DNA of 52,663 nt from Balneolaceae bacterium (lineage in GTDB: Bacteria; Bacteroidota; Rhodothermia; Balneolales; Balneolaceae): contig JAFIFB010000029.1 in NCBI GenBank assembly GCA_020832285.1, positions 1 through 52,663 on the forward strand. The letters are read 5' to 3'. The notes under the pieces are model-generated. The model searched no databases. It saw only the letters and a list, made by a program, of their open reading frames with translations, and had not been told where the DNA came from. Position numbers and translations under genes: made by a program. Shown piece by piece: positions 10,349 to 18,967 of the stretch; positions within the stretch are counted from its first letter, which is position 1; each line of letters starts with the position of its first letter.

Positions 10349-11242
10349 CTACTCAGCATGAGATGTAAGCCATCGCATGCTCGTATTTACACTCATTGCA
10401 GTCACGGTGGTCAAAATCAATCCCATACCGAAGATCTGCAGAGTAGCCAGTGTTTCATTTAAAACCACAACACCGAATATTGATGCGGTGACTGGTTCGG
10501 CCATTGCCACAATTGAGGCCACAGCCGGAGCGGTATTTTTCAGGCCGATGATATAGATTATGAAGGACAAGCCAGCGCCAAGCACTCCTAATATTGCAAA
10601 TAGAGGCCAGCTTGGAGTGCTCAGTACAGCCAATGTCTGGTCGGTATCACCCGGCCAGATGAGTACGGTGACAAGTACTGCGAACGCAATCAAAAGAATC
10701 GCCTGTGGGCTGCCGTGGGGTGCCGCATACTTGAATCCAAAAATGAAGAGTGCATAGGAGAGTCCGGCAAGTAGTCCGGCGCCCACACCAACAAGAGTGA
10801 CGCCACTCGATTCGATGTCATAAATCTGTGTGAGAAACACGATGCCAAGCATTACCATGGCGATAGCGGCCCACTTAAGCGGAGTGGATTTTTCCAGCTT
10901 TAGTGTGAAGGATACGAGATAAACGAATACCGGTGCGGAGTACATGAGTGTTACCGCAACTGCAACACTGCCCTCCGAAATACTTACAAAATAAAAAGCG
11001 AAGTTGCCGGCTACCCCGAGACCGGCAATCACCGACCAGAACCATAATCGAGGATTTTTTAATCCGCTGCCGCACGGGCGAAGCAATAGCCAAACGAGAA
11101 CAAAAAAGAGCCCGATCAATCCGCGATAGAACGAGACTACGAACGGGTCCCAACCGTCCTTCATCAGAATCCCGCCGATCCCGCCCGACAGACCCCAGCA
11201 TAGTGCTGCCAATACAACGAATGCCGTACTTATATTCTTCAT
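10349..11242 (-). CDS. EamA-family (drug/metabolite transporter superfamily) exporter
   Basis: A 297-residue protein with about ten hydrophobic helices arranged as two EamA repeats, each opening with an A-A/L-x-W-G-like start (ALCWGLSGGIGG in the first, LVGVGAGLLAGLSYALFIFG in the second) and ending in the usual Pro/Glu-rich loop (AEPVTASIFGVVVLNE). Members export amino acids, nucleosides or other small metabolites from the cytoplasm; the substrate cannot be told from sequence. It stands alone, convergent with the methyltransferase remnant and same-stranded with the RES-Xre pair. Length and helix count are complete. Confidence 0.88.
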   Translation of the reverse strand: MKNISTAFVVLAALCWGLSGGIGGILMKDGWDPFVVSFYRGLIGLFFVLVWLLLRPCGSGLKNPRLWFWSVIAGLGVAGNFAFYFVSISEGSVAVAVTLMYSAPVFVYLVSFTLKLEKSTPLKWAAIAMVMLGIVFLTQIYDIESSGVTLVGVGAGLLAGLSYALFIFGFKYAAPHGSPQAILLIAFAVLVTVLIWPGDTDQTLAVLSTPSWPLFAILGVLGAGLSFIIYIIGLKNTAPAVASIVAMAEPVTASIFGVVVLNETLATLQIFGMGLILTTVTAMSVNTSMRWLTSHAE

Positions 11243-11438
11243 TTGTCAACATATTTAGTCATGGTCAGAAAAAGATTAATCCATTTTTAAGGACCCATGA
11301 TCAAATTAACTGTACGTTATTCAGAATAATGAGAAAAACATGATGAATGTTAAGAGTGGAATATCAAATAGTGGTAAACAGGATTCAGATATTTTTTTCT
11401 TTCTGAAACTAAGTGCTTATCGTAAACACATGATAATA

Positions 11439-11882
11439 CTATAACCTCTCATCAAACTTCATATTTATAATTCCTTTTACAGAGAGCTTTGAAAATTCAT
11501 GATGATTTGGATTGATCAATACATTGGTTTCATCCCGGATGATAGATGAGGGAACCTGCATGAGTAAAGATTCGCCATCTTGAATCCAGCGTTCGCCAAT
11601 CTGCTGGCATGAAGGATAGTTTTTTGTTTTGTACCAATGAACCGGCAATGTGGCATGGTCAGCTATTTGCAATGAGCAATCATCCGGAATTTCTATTTCA
11701 GTGATTTTAAAGTTTTGATTGAATCCTTCTCCGGAACGGTGAACAAGGTTTTCAAGACATGCCAATGCCCGGCTCGATGAAGTATAGATGACATAGGTGC
11801 CTTTTAAATTCCAACGCGCCGGATATCCCGATCCAGTAAGTTTCCCGGCCCAATCCGTAGTTGTAATATTATAGGTAAGCAA
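11439..11882 (-). CDS. RES-domain toxin
   Basis: A 147-residue RES-domain protein. Known RES toxins degrade NAD+ and arrest growth. Conserved positions are visible: the Arg of PARWNLKG (R23), the Tyr of VIYTSSSRA (Y33), the Glu of CLENLV (E44) and the C-terminal DETNVLINPNHHEF block preceded by Ser residues. No ATG is available near the N-terminus; the frame opens shortly after a TAA, and TTG at 11882 is the most reasonable start. The Xre antitoxin gene lies 45 bases upstream on the same strand, the usual antitoxin-first order. Confidence 0.85.
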   Translation of the reverse strand: MLTYNITTTDWAGKLTGSGYPARWNLKGTYVIYTSSSRALACLENLVHRSGEGFNQNFKITEIEIPDDCSLQIADHATLPVHWYKTKNYPSCQQIGERWIQDGESLLMQVPSSIIRDETNVLINPNHHEFSKLSVKGIINMKFDERL

Positions 11883-11927
11883 AATTTGTATAGTTTAGTA
11901 GTAGTAAAGTTTATCTGGAAACAGGCA

Positions 11928-12380
11928 TTATGCCAAAGATCCGTACTCTATCCTGAGAAGCTCTTCACGAATGAGGTCGATACCTCCGGGAGTTTGCAAA
12001 AATTGCAGAGGAATATGGCTCCCAAGGCCTGCGGCAGGTTTACGAAGCCAATGGTTAAATGAAGGGATTGATCCAAACACTTCTTCGGCTTTTTGATAGA
12101 GCGCAATCATTTTAAGAAGTTGTTCACTATTGAGAGCATTGAGTTTTTTGCCGTCTTTTTCGTATCTCTGAATGGTTTTGAATGATAAATCAAGCAAACT
12201 GGAAAGTTCTTCTTTTGAGAGATCGGAGATTTCAAGGAGATCGAAAAATGCAGAGACTTCCACACCGCTTTGAGCTCGGTTGAACATCGTAAATTCGTTG
12301 CCGCTGTTTACATTATACTTCACTGCTATCTCTTGTGCCAAACCGGGTTTAGTGGAGGGTGTATTATATTTGTTAGTCAT
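11928..12380 (-). CDS. Xre/MbcA/ParS-type antitoxin
   Basis: The partner of the RES toxin. From ATG 12380 it encodes 150 residues with a central helix-turn-helix-like block (SKEELSSLLDLSFKTIQRYEKDG) and the C-terminal toxin-binding domain typical of MbcA/ParS/Xre antitoxins (EEVFGSIPSFNHWLRKP, then QTPGGIDLIREELLRIEYG). The antitoxin neutralises the RES enzyme and normally represses the operon. A TTG start at 12434 would add 18 residues with no family similarity, so I prefer the ATG. The 45-base gap to the toxin is wider than the overlap often seen in these pairs. Confidence 0.85.
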   Translation of the reverse strand: MTNKYNTPSTKPGLAQEIAVKYNVNSGNEFTMFNRAQSGVEVSAFFDLLEISDLSKEELSSLLDLSFKTIQRYEKDGKKLNALNSEQLLKMIALYQKAEEVFGSIPSFNHWLRKPAAGLGSHIPLQFLQTPGGIDLIREELLRIEYGSLA

Positions 12381-12455
12381 AACTTGTGCTTTTATTATGT
12401 CTTCTACATTAAGACATTTGTCCAGAACTTTCAAGTTATTACCTGCAGAATAGTT

Positions 12456-13193
12456 TTACTCTGGAGAAAATTCGGCTTTGAAATAGGTATAGAAAAGAAT
12501 GGTTTGGCCTTCAAAACCGGAGCGCGTTCCAAACCATATCCATGCGCGTCCGTCATCATCGGATGTGAATGTGATGTGTTGAGGTCCAGATGTAACCTCC
12601 TTCATTTCAAATTCCCATCCTTCTTCACATTCTCTGCTGTTGGCAATATCACCCATGATTTTATTATTATACCACTCAGAAGGATTATCGTGATGTTGCA
12701 GGTTCAGTCGGTAATAATCATCCTCCTGATCAACAAACCGTTCGGGTTTAAGTTCATCTGCTCCGGCAATTACCCGCACTGCTTCACCGGGTGGCCCGCC
12801 TATATCCACACAGCCTGATGGCGTTTCGGTGGCAAAATATACTTCAAAAGAAGCGCTGTAAGATGTGCGTGAAGCTAATCCATCTACCTGTTTCCGATAC
12901 AGCATTTTTACATCATCACTGCGATTAACAGCACTGATAAAATGTGCCATCTCTGTAGTGTCGAGTGGCTGCGGCAGCGGGCGGTAATCTGCAATGAGCT
13001 CCATATTTTCATCATCACCAACGGGATAATCAGTAAAAAATGCTTCAAAGTTATGTTCTGATTCATGAAAATTATATTCGAACACTATCGGTGAATCGTT
13101 GTCGTCAGTGATATCACAACCTGATATCATAAACCCCGAAAAAATCATAAAAAGTAAGAAAATATTTAAGTTTAATATGTTTTTGGAATACAT
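12456..13193 (-). CDS. Hypothetical lipoprotein
   Basis: A 245-residue protein with a type II signal peptide: a positively charged start, a hydrophobic core (FLLFMIFSGFM) and the lipobox MISGC, so the mature protein should be lipidated at Cys 26 or nearby. The mature part is acidic, with several aromatic and Trp residues (EWYNNKIMGDIAN, RAWIWFGTRSGFEG). I recognise no domain. It lies 21 bases upstream of the Xre gene on the same strand, but I see no reason to link the functions. Codon use and composition resemble its neighbours. Confidence 0.65.
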   Translation of the reverse strand: MYSKNILNLNIFLLFMIFSGFMISGCDITDDNDSPIVFEYNFHESEHNFEAFFTDYPVGDDENMELIADYRPLPQPLDTTEMAHFISAVNRSDDVKMLYRKQVDGLASRTSYSASFEVYFATETPSGCVDIGGPPGEAVRVIAGADELKPERFVDQEDDYYRLNLQHHDNPSEWYNNKIMGDIANSRECEEGWEFEMKEVTSGPQHITFTSDDDGRAWIWFGTRSGFEGQTILFYTYFKAEFSPE

Positions 13194-13340
13194 CTTTCTG
13201 AAGTTATTAATCTTTAATAAAATCTTATTTTATTTATTACGAAACAGATAAAAAAATGTTATATCTAAAGTAAGAAAACGTGTTTTAAAGATATAAATTT
13301 TAATGACTTGAGAAGATGGGATTTGTACTTTTCGGAGATG

Positions 13341-13359
13341 AAAAAACCGGTTAAGGTTT
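13341..13359 (-). terminator. Possible weak Rho-independent terminator after rodA
   Basis: On the minus strand AAACC and GGTTT form a 5-bp stem with a 6-base loop, followed by a run of T, about 33 bases past the rodA stop. The short stem makes this a weak candidate. Confidence 0.3.
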
Positions 13360-13391
13360 ATAGAGAATGTTCAGCATATTTAATAGCTGGC

Positions 13392-14651
13392 TTATCTGTA
13401 AATACTAAATGATCGCCTGTTCAGATACAAATTCAGACAGATTGCAAGCATCAGAGAATTGGCAAGAAAAGCGGAGCCGCCATAACTTACAAAGGGTAGA
13501 GGTACGCCCATGATTGGAAGAACAGCCGTAGCACTGCCAACATTGATGATGAAGTGTGCAAAATAAAGAAAAGTTACACCTACAATTACAAGCTGAGCAA
13601 AGGGATGTTTGTGGTTTCCGGCCATATGGAGCAGTCTTAGAAAAAGTCCGGCATAGAGCAGAAGAACCAGTGAAGAGCCTACAAATCCGAACTCCTCACC
13701 AATAACACAATAGATAAAGTCCGTCCACTGTTCAGGCAAAAAGCGGAGCTGTGTTTGGGTACCCTCTAAAAACCCTTTTCCGTAAAGTCCGCCAGAGCCA
13801 ATGGCAGTTTTTGCCTGCAACACGTTCCACCCGGAACCCTGAGGGTCAAGTGTGGGATTCACAAACGCCTCAACCCTTGCCCGCTGATGCGGCTGGAGAA
13901 TTTGTTCTAATGCAACTTCGGTTCCAACAACCACAACGAGTCCAAGGAGTACCGAAGAAACAGTGAGCCACTTTGTTTTTTGCAGAAAGAAAATTGCGAT
14001 GGTAATCAAAAGTGCGGCAATAACGCCAAATAGAATATCTATAACAGAGAAATAGCCAATAAGAGCAGGGGAGATAATCAGCAGTGAAATTCCATAAGGC
14101 AGGCCGGACCAAAAAAGGACTACGGGTATCAAAGCCAGAAGCACAAGTGCTGTTCCCGTATCGTTCTGCATAACAATAATTGCCACAGGAATCAGGATCA
14201 TCATTACCGTAGTAAGGGCCGTTTTAAAATTGCCAACGGACATATTGCGTTTGTGGGTGAGATAGTTTGCCACGGCAAGCACAGTGGCAAGTTTTAAAAA
14301 TTCACTGACCTGGAGGCGAAAGCCAAAGATGGAAAGCCAGCGACGCCCACCGCCAACTTCAATTCCCACAAAAACCGTTATGATGGCAAGTATAATACAA
14401 ATAGCATATAATATATATGCGCCACCCTGAAATGTACGGGGTGAAGTAAATTGAATGGCAATTAATGCAACGAGTGAAATGGAAATCCAGAGAATCTGTC
14501 GAGAAAAATTTCCCTGTATATGAGCTGGCAAAAACTGGGATACTTCCCCCAGTGTGGCGCTGTAAATTGCCACCAGTCCAATTCCTGTAAGGGCAACCCA
14601 TATAAAAACAACAGACCAGCTAAAATCTTTTCTGTCAATCACTTTCAACAA
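13392..14651 (-). CDS. rodA: Rod-shape SEDS peptidoglycan polymerase RodA
   Basis: RodA is the SEDS glycosyltransferase that polymerises glycan strands for cell elongation, working with PBP2 and MreBCD in the inner membrane. The 419-residue protein has about ten helices, the catalytic Asp in QWTDFIYC (D311), the following GEEFGFVG motif and the SEDS signature MGVPLPFVSYGGS near residue 380. It overlaps the 3' end of mrdA by 17 bases, the last gene of the mre operon. No ATG is near the start: TTG 14651, TTG 14648 and GTG 14642 are all possible, so the exact N-terminus is uncertain by up to three residues. Confidence 0.95.
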   Translation of the reverse strand: MLKVIDRKDFSWSVVFIWVALTGIGLVAIYSATLGEVSQFLPAHIQGNFSRQILWISISLVALIAIQFTSPRTFQGGAYILYAICIILAIITVFVGIEVGGGRRWLSIFGFRLQVSEFLKLATVLAVANYLTHKRNMSVGNFKTALTTVMMILIPVAIIVMQNDTGTALVLLALIPVVLFWSGLPYGISLLIISPALIGYFSVIDILFGVIAALLITIAIFFLQKTKWLTVSSVLLGLVVVVGTEVALEQILQPHQRARVEAFVNPTLDPQGSGWNVLQAKTAIGSGGLYGKGFLEGTQTQLRFLPEQWTDFIYCVIGEEFGFVGSSLVLLLYAGLFLRLLHMAGNHKHPFAQLVIVGVTFLYFAHFIINVGSATAVLPIMGVPLPFVSYGGSAFLANSLMLAICLNLYLNRRSFSIYR

Positions 14652-16479
14652 CCTCTAATGTGCGGATTCTGGGTTGAAAATTGAGGACATAATCATAAAC
14701 ATGCTGACGGTTTATTTCACCGGTCAGGTATTGTTCCATTACAAGTGATGCAATAGGAGTTGCGGAAATAGAGCCAAATCCAGAGTTTTCTGTAAGTACG
14801 GCAATTGCTATTTGAGGATCATCTGCGGGTGCATACGCAATAAACCACCCATGATTTTCGCCGTGGGGATTCTGGGCTGTCCCTGTTTTTCCGGCAACCT
14901 GGATATCCGGAATATTACCGTAAAATCGTGCTCCACCTTCAACAAGTGCGCCTTCCATTCCCTTTTTTACGACATCTAAATGATCTTCACGGATCCACTC
15001 AATCCGTTCAAGAACCGGATTTGTATAACGAATTTCTCCGTGAGGTTCCCGAACAGCACTTACAATGTGAGGCTGAATTCTGTAGCCTCCATTCGCAATA
15101 CTCGAAACGGCAACAGCCATCTGCAGAGGTGAGACGGAAACCATTCCCTGACCAACACCGAGACTCATTAAATCACCAATGGCCCAGCGCCGTTCACCGA
15201 AAGTTCGGTTCATATATGTACTGTCGGGAATAATGCCGGATCGTTCTGATGGCAGATCAATGTTGTTGAGCGGGCCCATTCCAAAATCTTTGATGAGTCT
15301 GGACCATGTATTCAGATGACCACGTGTTGCAATCCGGTCCATCATCCAGAAAAAGTAGGTGTTGCTTGAGCGTGAAATTGCTCTTTCGAGATTGTAGTTT
15401 CCGGGATCTGCAAGGTCTCCGTAGCGTCTGCCCCGGAAATAATAACCGGGATTATAAATTTGTGTTTGAGGCGTGATGAGGTCCATGTGCAGGCCTACAA
15501 GCCCCATAAATGGCTTGAATGTAGAGCCCGGTGGCTGGCGATTCGAGACAGCCCGGTTAAAAAGCGGCCTGTCAGGGCTGGTATTTAAATCCCGCCAGTA
15601 AGAAGCATCCATCCGTCCGGCAAGTTTGGTGAGGTCGTATTGAGGTGAACTCACCAATGCCAGAATGCCTCCGGTTTGAGGGTCGATGGCTACCAATCCC
15701 CCCCGTTTATTTTCCATCAGCTTTTCGGCAAGCTGTTGCACTTCAGCATCAATCGTAGTAATGAGATCGGAGCCTTTGACCGGTTCGATGTTCAGTGAGC
15801 CGTCATCGTAGGTGCCCAGCGCCTGTCCATAGGCGTTCACTCGGATATACTCGGTTCCCACATCACCACGAAGATACTCCTCATAAATCCGCTCAATTCC
15901 GCTTTTGCCAATTTTATCACCGAGGCGAATTCGGTCTGAGCTTTGGTACTCTTCCAAAGATGCTTCACGCAGATAGCCCAGAAGATGGGAAGCTCTTAGT
16001 TCGGTAGGATAATGGCGTTTGCTCTCGATTTGATGGCCTATACCAGGGAGCTGCCAGATGTTTTCTTGAATAGTGGAGAAAACTTCAAAAGGTACTTCTG
16101 TAAAAAGCCTGGATGTCCGATGCCACGAATAACTCTGAGCTTCAAGTATTCTCTCAAGTACAATTTCCTCCTCAATTCGCAGAAATTCGGCAAGTTTGGG
16201 CAAGCTGGCCATGTTGAATCGGGCCGGAGTAATAGTGATCGAGTAGATGGGCTGATTTTCTACGATAATGGTGCCTTTTCGATCCAGAATGAGCCCGCGT
16301 GCCGGATTAACAATCTCCATACGGAGTGAATTCTGCATACTCATCGGAGAGTAGGTTTCATAATCGAGAATCTGCAGATGAAAAATCCGGCCAAACATCA
16401 CAAGAAAACCAATAATTACAATAGTTTGTAATATACGTGTATATGCGCGTAATTTTTGAGCTTGTTTTGTATCAGCCAT
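14635..16479 (-). CDS. mrdA: Penicillin-binding protein 2 (elongasome transpeptidase)
   Basis: PBP2 cross-links peptidoglycan during elongation as the partner of RodA. The 614-residue protein has one N-terminal membrane anchor (about residues 17-36), the pedestal/dimerisation region with NPARGLILDRKG, and a transpeptidase domain with the three active-site motifs: SxxK in PPGSTFKPF, SxN in RSSNTYF and KTG in AGKTGTAQNP. Length is normal for the family. It starts 2 bases after the mreD stop and overlaps rodA, consistent with translational coupling in mreB-mreC-mreD-mrdA-rodA. Confidence 0.96.
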   Translation of the reverse strand: MADTKQAQKLRAYTRILQTIVIIGFLVMFGRIFHLQILDYETYSPMSMQNSLRMEIVNPARGLILDRKGTIIVENQPIYSITITPARFNMASLPKLAEFLRIEEEIVLERILEAQSYSWHRTSRLFTEVPFEVFSTIQENIWQLPGIGHQIESKRHYPTELRASHLLGYLREASLEEYQSSDRIRLGDKIGKSGIERIYEEYLRGDVGTEYIRVNAYGQALGTYDDGSLNIEPVKGSDLITTIDAEVQQLAEKLMENKRGGLVAIDPQTGGILALVSSPQYDLTKLAGRMDASYWRDLNTSPDRPLFNRAVSNRQPPGSTFKPFMGLVGLHMDLITPQTQIYNPGYYFRGRRYGDLADPGNYNLERAISRSSNTYFFWMMDRIATRGHLNTWSRLIKDFGMGPLNNIDLPSERSGIIPDSTYMNRTFGERRWAIGDLMSLGVGQGMVSVSPLQMAVAVSSIANGGYRIQPHIVSAVREPHGEIRYTNPVLERIEWIREDHLDVVKKGMEGALVEGGARFYGNIPDIQVAGKTGTAQNPHGENHGWFIAYAPADDPQIAIAVLTENSGFGSISATPIASLVMEQYLTGEINRQHVYDYVLNFQPRIRTLEVVESD

Positions 16480-16481
16480 TC

Positions 16482-16955
16482 TTAAATATCTTCTCTTACA
16501 AGTTGCAAAAAACTTCCCACAACTGCCGTGAAAATAGTGCTGACGATTATGAGGCTTGAACCAACATAACCAGAAGCATATAATTCAGAAAACATACTTA
16601 CTCCGTAAAAAATTACATTGTGAATAAATGCTGCCAGCAATATTACCAAAAAAACCTGCCAGAATATCAACCGCGATTGAGTAATATGGTTCAAATATCC
16701 ATAAAGAATAAAAACGAGTAACGCCTTTGAAAACATATGCAGGCCCCACAAATCAGTTATAGCATCCTGCAAAAAACCAAGCATGGCTGCATATAACAGA
16801 CATTCTGTTTTGGTTTTGTGTTTGCAAAGCCAAAGAATATAGAGCAGAACGAGGTCCGATTCGCCACCCAGAATTTGCAGATGTCTCATCAAAACGATCT
16901 GAACTGCAACAATACCAAGTCCGATAAAAAAGGTTCGTAGATTTTCAGATCGCAT
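16482..16955 (-). CDS. mreD: Rod shape-determining protein MreD
   Basis: A small integral membrane protein (157 residues) with about five hydrophobic helices, in the canonical place between mreC and mrdA. MreD links the cytoplasmic MreB filaments to the periplasmic elongation machinery. MreD sequences diverge strongly, so the identification rests largely on size, membrane topology and position. I chose the ATG at 16955, whose A is shared with the mreC stop (TGATG overlap); a TTG directly before it would add one residue. Confidence 0.88.
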   Translation of the reverse strand: MRSENLRTFFIGLGIVAVQIVLMRHLQILGGESDLVLLYILWLCKHKTKTECLLYAAMLGFLQDAITDLWGLHMFSKALLVFILYGYLNHITQSRLIFWQVFLVILLAAFIHNVIFYGVSMFSELYASGYVGSSLIIVSTIFTAVVGSFLQLVREDI

Positions 16956-17782
16956 CAAAACAGCTCGTTGTGCTCTTCTATTAGGTCTGTTATGGAAGTA
17001 TCGGGCCGGAATTCCATAATAAAAGCTTCCGATAGTGTTGAAAGATCAGTAAAAGCATTCAGGTAAATAGTTTGAGTGTCAACCCCCCGGCCGGCCTCCA
17101 CAGAAACAACTTCCCCGATAGGGATTCCCGAAGGATAGTAATTACTGTGTCCGGAGCTTTCTACAACTTGTCCCGGTTCCACATCTACCGTTTGGGGAAC
17201 ATACTGCATAATCAGTTCCCGGCCGCTATTACCCGACCACGTTACAATTCCATAAGCCCGGCTTTCCTGAACACGGGCACTGATTCTGAACATGGAATTG
17301 GAATATGGCATTACCTGTGAGTGTTTTTTTGAAGTAACGATCACCTGCCCTATCAGGCCGTCGCTGTTAATAACGGGCATTCCGGTCTCTACACCGTCAT
17401 CAGAACCAGCACTTACCGTAAGTGAACTGTTCATACTGCTTAAATTTTTTGCTACAACCTGAACAGGAATCAGGGGAAAGGAACTATCTTCCCGCATATT
17501 AAGCAAACTCCTGAGTACACGATTTTGCTGTTCGGCAGAACGTAAACGGCTCAACTCATCCTGCAGGAGAATGTTCTGCCGGTGAAGATAAGTATTAGTG
17601 GAAACGGCTTGCCGGTATATGCGAATATTAGAAAGAGGCTGTTCGAGATAGCTGAGGATTGTAACGGAAGCTTTTCTCATATTTTGCAGACCGCCGTCGT
17701 GCCTGTTCACCATAAGGCCGATGGCAAGCAGAAGAATCATCGCCGTTATGATGTAGTCTTTAACACCAGCTAATTGTCGCAT
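16955..17782 (-). CDS. mreC: Rod shape-determining protein MreC
   Basis: A bitopic elongasome protein of 275 residues: one N-terminal membrane helix (about residues 9-24), a coiled-coil segment (about 60-95, with YLHRQNILLQDELSRLRSAE) and a beta-rich periplasmic domain with the family motifs AGSDDGVETGMPVIN and GLIGQVI. MreC organises PBP2 and RodA along the MreB filament. It starts 18 bases after mreB and overlaps mreD. Length is typical. Confidence 0.95.
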   Translation of the reverse strand: MRQLAGVKDYIITAMILLLAIGLMVNRHDGGLQNMRKASVTILSYLEQPLSNIRIYRQAVSTNTYLHRQNILLQDELSRLRSAEQQNRVLRSLLNMREDSSFPLIPVQVVAKNLSSMNSSLTVSAGSDDGVETGMPVINSDGLIGQVIVTSKKHSQVMPYSNSMFRISARVQESRAYGIVTWSGNSGRELIMQYVPQTVDVEPGQVVESSGHSNYYPSGIPIGEVVSVEAGRGVDTQTIYLNAFTDLSTLSEAFIMEFRPDTSITDLIEEHNELF

Positions 17783-17800
17783 TCACAACTAAGCAGAATT

Positions 17801-18865
17801 TTAATTAATTACGGTTCGGTAATAGTTCAGGTCTTCGAGGATCTCCCCAGTGCCACGCACCACCGCGGTGAGCGGGTCTTCGGCAATATGCACCGGAAGA
17901 TCGGTCGTTTCCATGATGAGTTTGTCCAGGTTTTTTAGTAACGCACCACCACCGGTAAGCATTATTCCGCGATCCAGAATATCGGCAGAAAGTTCGGGAG
18001 GAGTTTGCTCAAGAGATTTGGTAATCGCTTCAACAATGGTATTTACTGACTCTGAAATGGCTTCTCTCACATCTTTCGAGGTAATTTGGCGGGTTCTTGG
18101 AACTCCGTTCACAAGGTCGCGGCCTTTTGTAATCATCTCAATCTCTTCATCCAGGGGAGCGGCTGAACCGATTTCACATTTAATTCTTTCTGATGTCCGC
18201 TCACCAATTAACAGGTTGTGATTTCTTCGGAAATAATTCACAATATCATCATTCAGTTCATCACCACCCAGCCGGACCGACTGCGCATGTACGATACCGG
18301 AAAGTGCAATAACGGCAATTTCCGTTGTACCCCCGCCAATATCCACAATCATGTTTCCAATCGGTTCATGAACATCCAGCCCGATTCCAATTGCAGCAGC
18401 CATTGGTTCATCTACAAGATAGACTTCTTTGGCTCCGGCATGTTCTGCACTGTCGCGAACGGCACGCCGCTCAACTTCGGTAATTCCACTGGGAACACAA
18501 ACGACCATTTGTCTGGTAGTAGAGTACCATTTCATTTTTACTTTTTTAATCATATCACGGATCATCTGCTCGGCCACTTCAAAATCAGCAATTACGCCAT
18601 CTCTGAGCGGGCGAATGGTGCGGATGTTTCCGTGGGTTTTTTCGTGCATCAAACGTGCTTCATGGCCGGTCGCCACAGGTTCATTTCTGTTGTTCAGGGC
18701 TACAATTGAGGGTTCATTCAATACAATTCCCTGCCCTCTGGCATAAACAAGTGTATTAGCAGTCCCAAGATCAATAGCAATGTCTGTATAGAGAAAGTCG
18801 AACAGTCCGTTATTCTTTTGATTCTTTTTAGAACTCTTTTTTGTTGCAGTGTAGGTCTTAGACAT
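17801..18865 (-). CDS. mreB: Rod shape-determining protein MreB (bacterial actin)
   Basis: The actin-like ATPase that positions cell-wall elongation on the cytoplasmic face of the membrane. The 354-residue protein has phosphate 1 motif DLGTANTLVY, phosphate 2 motif VDIGGGTTEIAVI and adenosine motif LTGGGALLKN. A short charged N-terminal extension (TKKSSKKNQKN) precedes the core. It heads the mre operon; about 100 bp separate it from purH on the same strand, room for a promoter of its own. Confidence 0.97.
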   Translation of the reverse strand: MSKTYTATKKSSKKNQKNNGLFDFLYTDIAIDLGTANTLVYARGQGIVLNEPSIVALNNRNEPVATGHEARLMHEKTHGNIRTIRPLRDGVIADFEVAEQMIRDMIKKVKMKWYSTTRQMVVCVPSGITEVERRAVRDSAEHAGAKEVYLVDEPMAAAIGIGLDVHEPIGNMIVDIGGGTTEIAVIALSGIVHAQSVRLGGDELNDDIVNYFRRNHNLLIGERTSERIKCEIGSAAPLDEEIEMITKGRDLVNGVPRTRQITSKDVREAISESVNTIVEAITKSLEQTPPELSADILDRGIMLTGGGALLKNLDKLIMETTDLPVHIAEDPLTAVVRGTGEILEDLNYYRTVIN

Positions 18866-18967
18866 TAGGATGATTTGCTTTTACATATTAAACGTGCTGG
18901 AAGACGGAAAAATACGTGATTAACCGCCTATTTGCGAACATTATATTTAGGTTTATAATCGATTATT

